From: Hydrogenophilales bacterium
GTDB lineage: Bacteria > Pseudomonadota > Gammaproteobacteria > Burkholderiales > Thiobacillaceae
Length of the DNA stretch: 64,000 nt
Direction: 5' to 3'
NCBI GenBank assembly: GCA_016195805.1
Contig: JACPYT010000003.1
Location: forward strand, 1-64,000
Shown here: positions 61,655 to 64,000 of the stretch, piece by piece
Position numbering within the stretch: the first letter of the stretch is position 1
Layout of the letters: each line of letters starts with the position of its first letter
Made by a program: the position numbers and the translations under genes
Notes under the pieces: model-generated
The model's database searches: none
What the model saw: the letters and a program-made list of their open reading frames with translations, nothing else
What the model was told of the DNA's origin: nothing

Positions 61655-61975
61655 TCAAGCGCCCGCCTTCCTCGCCGCGGCATTGCGGGCGCGTGTTTGT
61701 GCAGCCTTTTTCGCCGACGCGCTGCGTTCGGCCGCGGTGCGCGAGGCCGAGGCCGCGCCGCCCGCTCGCCCGCCCTTGCGGGCCGGTGACGTATCGACCG
61801 CCTTGCCGCGGCCAGAGCCGCTCTTCTTGCCGCCCCCCGTCATTTTGTTGACGGTGGCCCACGCACGTGCCTCGGCCTCGTCCCGGGATACGCCTTGCTG
61901 GCGATAGCCTTCCTCGATATGTACGGCCTGGCGCTTTTGCTTGTCGGTGTACTTCGATTTATCCCCTCTCGGCAT
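61655..61975 (-). CDS. Small basic Lys/Ala/Gly-rich protein (PRGDKSKYT family)
   Basis: This 106-residue protein begins MPRGDKSKYTDKQKRQAVHI and continues EEGYRQQGVSRDEAEARAWA with TVNKMTGGGKKSGSG. This N-terminal module is widespread and is often labelled plasmid stabilisation protein, with no evidence for that role here. The C-terminus is a basic, Ala-rich, histone-like tail (ARNAAARKAGA), which could bind DNA. The ATG at 61975 gives the common family start. Confidence 0.8.
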   Translation of the reverse strand: MPRGDKSKYTDKQKRQAVHIEEGYRQQGVSRDEAEARAWATVNKMTGGGKKSGSGRGKAVDTSPARKGGRAGGAASASRTAAERSASAKKAAQTRARNAAARKAGA

Positions 61976-62121
61976 GATGATGTCCCTCCGAGAATGGTTG
62001 ATGAAATGATCGTGCGCCGCGTCATGGCGCCGCGGCGGTGCGGCCGCGCACCGGTGCCGGAATAACGCGGACCATCCGACCGACTTTTCATGATGTGCCC
62101 GCGAAGGCAGCCGGATCGGGG

Positions 62122-62349
62122 TCAGCGAACCGGTTCGGCGGTGGGCGGACACGCCCCGGACCCCACCGCGCGTGCAGGCTCTCCCTGCACGTAGCGATTG
62201 CACCCGCTGCGTGCCGACACGCGAAGCAGATACGGTTGAAGATTCTGATCGATGCACACGCCGTGCGTAGCGTTCTCCAGGAGGGCGCCGGGTTCGAGCT
62301 GCCACCACTTGCAAGCAATGCAGACACCCCATTGGGTCGTATCGTTCAT
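62122..62349 (-). CDS. Small Cys-rich hypothetical protein
   Basis: This 75-residue frame has Cys at positions 10 and 13 (CIACKWW), then GVCIDQNLQPYLLRVSARSG and CNRYV. The CxxC..C..C arrangement with an aromatic after the first pair suggests a small metal- or FeS-binding protein. The ATG at 62349 has only a weak ribosome binding site. The family is not recognised with certainty. Confidence 0.5.
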   Translation of the reverse strand: MNDTTQWGVCIACKWWQLEPGALLENATHGVCIDQNLQPYLLRVSARSGCNRYVQGEPARAVGSGACPPTAEPVR

Positions 62350-62488
62350 TGAAGCGCCTAAACCGAAAATCCTGCGAGGATCTGGCCGGGGGACCTAATT
62401 GGCCCCGGCAACCGAGAAGGGATCGCATCACACCAGCGGCAGGAAAAATGAGTGCCAGATCCGCCCCGACACGTCATGGCGATCGTGG

Positions 62489-62851
62489 TCATTCCCAATA
62501 CGGCCGGACGCCATAATGCGCATGGACGTCCGAGCCCCAGTCGCGGTCGGAGAAATTCGGCCAATGATTCTTGTCGAAGCCGGGCGCGTTCTCGAGCGCT
62601 TCCTTGCTCTGGTCGAAGATGAAGCGATGGTTCTCGGGATCGAGCTCCATGGCTGACAGCGGTACGGCGAACAGCTTGCTGCCGAGGCCGAGAAGGCCGC
62701 CGAACTCGAGGACGGCATAGGCGACACGACCGTTGTCCACGTCGATCATCAGATCCTTGATGTCGCCCAGGTCTTCTCCCTGGCGGTTGACGACCTTGTC
62801 GCCGGAGATCGTGCTGGATGAAAGGATGGGGCTGGTGGAAAGCATGTTCAT
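62489..62851 (-). CDS. PRC-barrel domain protein
   Basis: This 120-residue protein has a PRC-barrel in its first 80 residues (KVVNRQGEDLGDIKDLMIDV, then VAYAVLEFGGLLGLGSKLFA) and a C-terminal tail ending HAHYGVRPYWE. Such stand-alone PRC-barrel proteins are common in stress gene clusters. The ATG at 62851 follows AGGAGATTTCC. Confidence 0.88.
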   Translation of the reverse strand: MNMLSTSPILSSSTISGDKVVNRQGEDLGDIKDLMIDVDNGRVAYAVLEFGGLLGLGSKLFAVPLSAMELDPENHRFIFDQSKEALENAPGFDKNHWPNFSDRDWGSDVHAHYGVRPYWE

Positions 62852-62918
62852 GGAAATCTCCTGATTTGATTAAGCACGTTGAACGAGAGAAAAGCGGGCA
62901 CAGAATGCTTCAACCGGT

Positions 62919-63239
62919 TCAGCGCCCCGGAAGCTTCTCCGGGGTGGGATTGCGTCCCTGGGGATGCTTGCCGGGCGCTTCCTTGGCAGGCCTGGGACGA
63001 CCCGGTGAACCCTCGTCCTGCCCGGCATGAGGCTGGCCTTTGGCGTGCGCACGTCCTTCGGCCTCGGCCTTGCGCATTTCGTCCTTCTCCTGCGCATTGC
63101 GCGGGGCGGCTTGCCTGGCCGCTTGCTCGACCTTGCCGGACGCGGCAAAGGCGTGAGCCTGCTCGTCGTATTTTCTGGCCGAGTCATAATCCCCCTCGCC
63201 CTGGATCCTGGATTTGGATTTGCTTGTGCTGGATTTCAT
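62919..63239 (-). CDS. Hydrophilic low-complexity hypothetical protein
   Basis: This 106-residue protein is rich in Lys, Glu, Gly and Pro. An N-terminal module (GEGDYDSARKYDEQAHAFAA, then SGKVEQAARQA) recurs in proteins of other betaproteobacteria, and the remainder is disordered. The ATG at 63239 follows CAGGAGACGCGAC. Function unknown; it lies with other small stress genes. Confidence 0.75.
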   Translation of the reverse strand: MKSSTSKSKSRIQGEGDYDSARKYDEQAHAFAASGKVEQAARQAAPRNAQEKDEMRKAEAEGRAHAKGQPHAGQDEGSPGRPRPAKEAPGKHPQGRNPTPEKLPGR

Positions 63240-63575
63240 GTCGCGTCTCCTGTCTGTCTACGATGCACGCGCGGCGGATGCCAGGCGTGTCAAGCCCGCG
63301 TTCCCCTCATTCGCGCCTGCGGCACAGGTAAAAATCCAGGGGGACCGAGCCTGTGGGAGAAGTGTGGGGGACGGGCAGGACCGATACAGTCGGAAGCTGA
63401 TTGAGGCCTGCGTAGGAATAGGCCGAAAAAATGTCGGAGGGACCTTACAGGCGCTGGCCTTTCGCTGGCGAACCGCCGCACGCCCTGAAACGTTTGCATG
63501 TGACGGGATTCCAAAGTCTAGAACGGGTATTGCCGTGGAGCGCACCCCCTGATCCGAATCCGGTGCGGGGACCGC
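63240..63575. other. Intergenic region before the copA promoter
   Basis: No gene is supported in this ~335-base stretch, although some frames are open. No cueR-like regulator gene is present between the stress genes and copA. Confidence 0.5.
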
Positions 63576-63606
63576 TTGACCTTGCCATGATGGCAAGGTT
63601 TATGGT
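63576..63606 (+). promoter_or_regulatory. MerR/CueR-type promoter of copA
   Basis: TTGACC (-35, 63576-63581) and TATGGT (-10, 63601-63606) are 19 bases apart, the long spacer typical of MerR-family activation. The spacer contains the palindrome ACCTTGCC-ATGAT-GGCAAGGT, matching the copper regulator CueR/HmrR operator pattern. Confidence 0.85.
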
Positions 63607-63636
63607 GCACTCAACCATATCCTCAGGAGTTTGCAT

Positions 63637-64000
63637 ATGACCAGCCCCTTATCTGTCGGCATCGAGGGCATGACCTGCGCGAGCTGCGCAGCGCGGGTGG
63701 AGAAGGTGCTCAGGCAATTGCCCGGTGTGACCGAGGCGACGGTGAACCTGGCCACCGAAACCGCCACGGTTTCCGGCGATACGGACATGGCGTCGGTGCA
63801 GCGTGCCATCGAGAAGGCCGGCTTCAGCGTGCCGGCCGAATCCTGCACCCTCGACATCAGCGGCATGACCTGCGCAAGCTGTTCGGCGCGGGTGGAAAAA
63901 GCCCTGAGCAAGGTGCCAGGCGTGCTCGACGCCAGCGTCAACCTGGCGACCGAGCAGGCGACCGTGAAACTGACACAGGGCGCCTCGGCCGCGGCGCTGA
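63637..64000 (+). CDS. copA: Copper-translocating P-type ATPase CopA, N-terminal part (3' end outside window)
   Basis: The visible 121 residues contain two heavy-metal-associated domains, each with GMTCASC (residues ~11-17 and ~78-84) and the pattern ARVEKVL/ARVEKAL. The frame is open to base 64000. CopA exports Cu(I) from the cytoplasm. The ATG at 63637 follows CAGGAGTTTGCAT, 30 bases beyond the -10. The ATPase core lies outside the window, so other metal specificity cannot be excluded, but the promoter favours copper. Confidence 0.9.
   Translation, partial: MTSPLSVGIEGMTCASCAARVEKVLRQLPGVTEATVNLATETATVSGDTDMASVQRAIEKAGFSVPAESCTLDISGMTCASCSARVEKALSKVPGVLDASVNLATEQATVKLTQGASAAAL

Noticed and set aside
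61655-61975. Plasmid stabilisation (toxin-antitoxin) protein
   Set aside because: The common database label has no support here: no partner gene, no toxin fold and a chromosomal stress-gene setting.

Overview
The window reads as chromosomal DNA of a high-GC betaproteobacterium, most likely a sulfur-oxidising chemolithotroph of the Thiobacillus type. This rests on the betaproteobacterial orders recA-recX, yebC-ruvC-ruvA-ruvB-ybgC-tolQRAB-pal-cpoB and rpe-gph-trpE / trpG-trpD-trpC, together with several sulfur and lithotrophy genes: a sulfide:quinone oxidoreductase with its own FisR-type activator, a TsdB-TsdA thiosulfate dehydrogenase pair, a YeeE/TsuA-type transporter, a DsrC-family protein and an outer-membrane cytochrome-porin. 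The genus is an inference; no rRNA is present.

Layout. 0-2 kb: the end of recA, recX, a type IV pilin behind a sigma-54 promoter, and a tRNA-Lys. 2-15 kb: a long leftward block (yebC, ruvC, ruvA, a diguanylate cyclase, ruvB, ybgC, the Tol-Pal system, queE, queC, yeeE). queE carries palindromic repeats inside its 5' coding region. 15-21 kb: a ROK sugar kinase, a TetR/redoxin/dehydrogenase operon with twin operator-like dyads, NDH-2 and a HerA-like ATPase. 21-23.5 kb: trpG-D-C. 23.6-37.9 kb: about 14 kb of accessory DNA separating trpG from trpE. It holds a diheme cytochrome c, a Cyc2-like cytochrome-porin with an elaborate repeat-rich promoter region, sqr/fisR, an autotransporter, a tyrosine recombinase, a beta-propeller lipoprotein with a decayed second copy, and Tag/AraC/MFS genes. 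37.9-43.5 kb: trpE, gph, rpe, apaG, mltA, a ferritin-like protein.

43.7-63.2 kb: a dense run of small stress and envelope genes: a CHASE3 histidine kinase with two response regulators, two DUF1328 proteins, an ElaB/YqjD-YqjE-like trio, a cardiolipin-synthase-like lipoprotein, CsbD, BON, PRC-barrel, hemerythrin, AI-2E-type permease, AsmA and a PEP-CTERM protein. tsdBA sits among them and a DsrC-like protein without its redox cysteines lies near the end. The window closes with the start of a copper ATPase (copA) behind a MerR/CueR-type promoter.

How it fits together. SQR, TsdA and probably the porin-cytochrome feed electrons from reduced inorganic donors into periplasmic cytochromes and the quinone pool. 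FisR would switch on sqr through a sigma-54 promoter at 28452-28467 when sulfane sulfur accumulates. The most noteworthy items are the interrupted trp cluster and its lithotrophy cargo, the FisR/sigma-54/sqr module readable at base level, the Cyc2-like gene with its three kinds of promoter repeats, the cysteine-less DsrC paralogue, and queE with a repeat-derived N-terminal extension.
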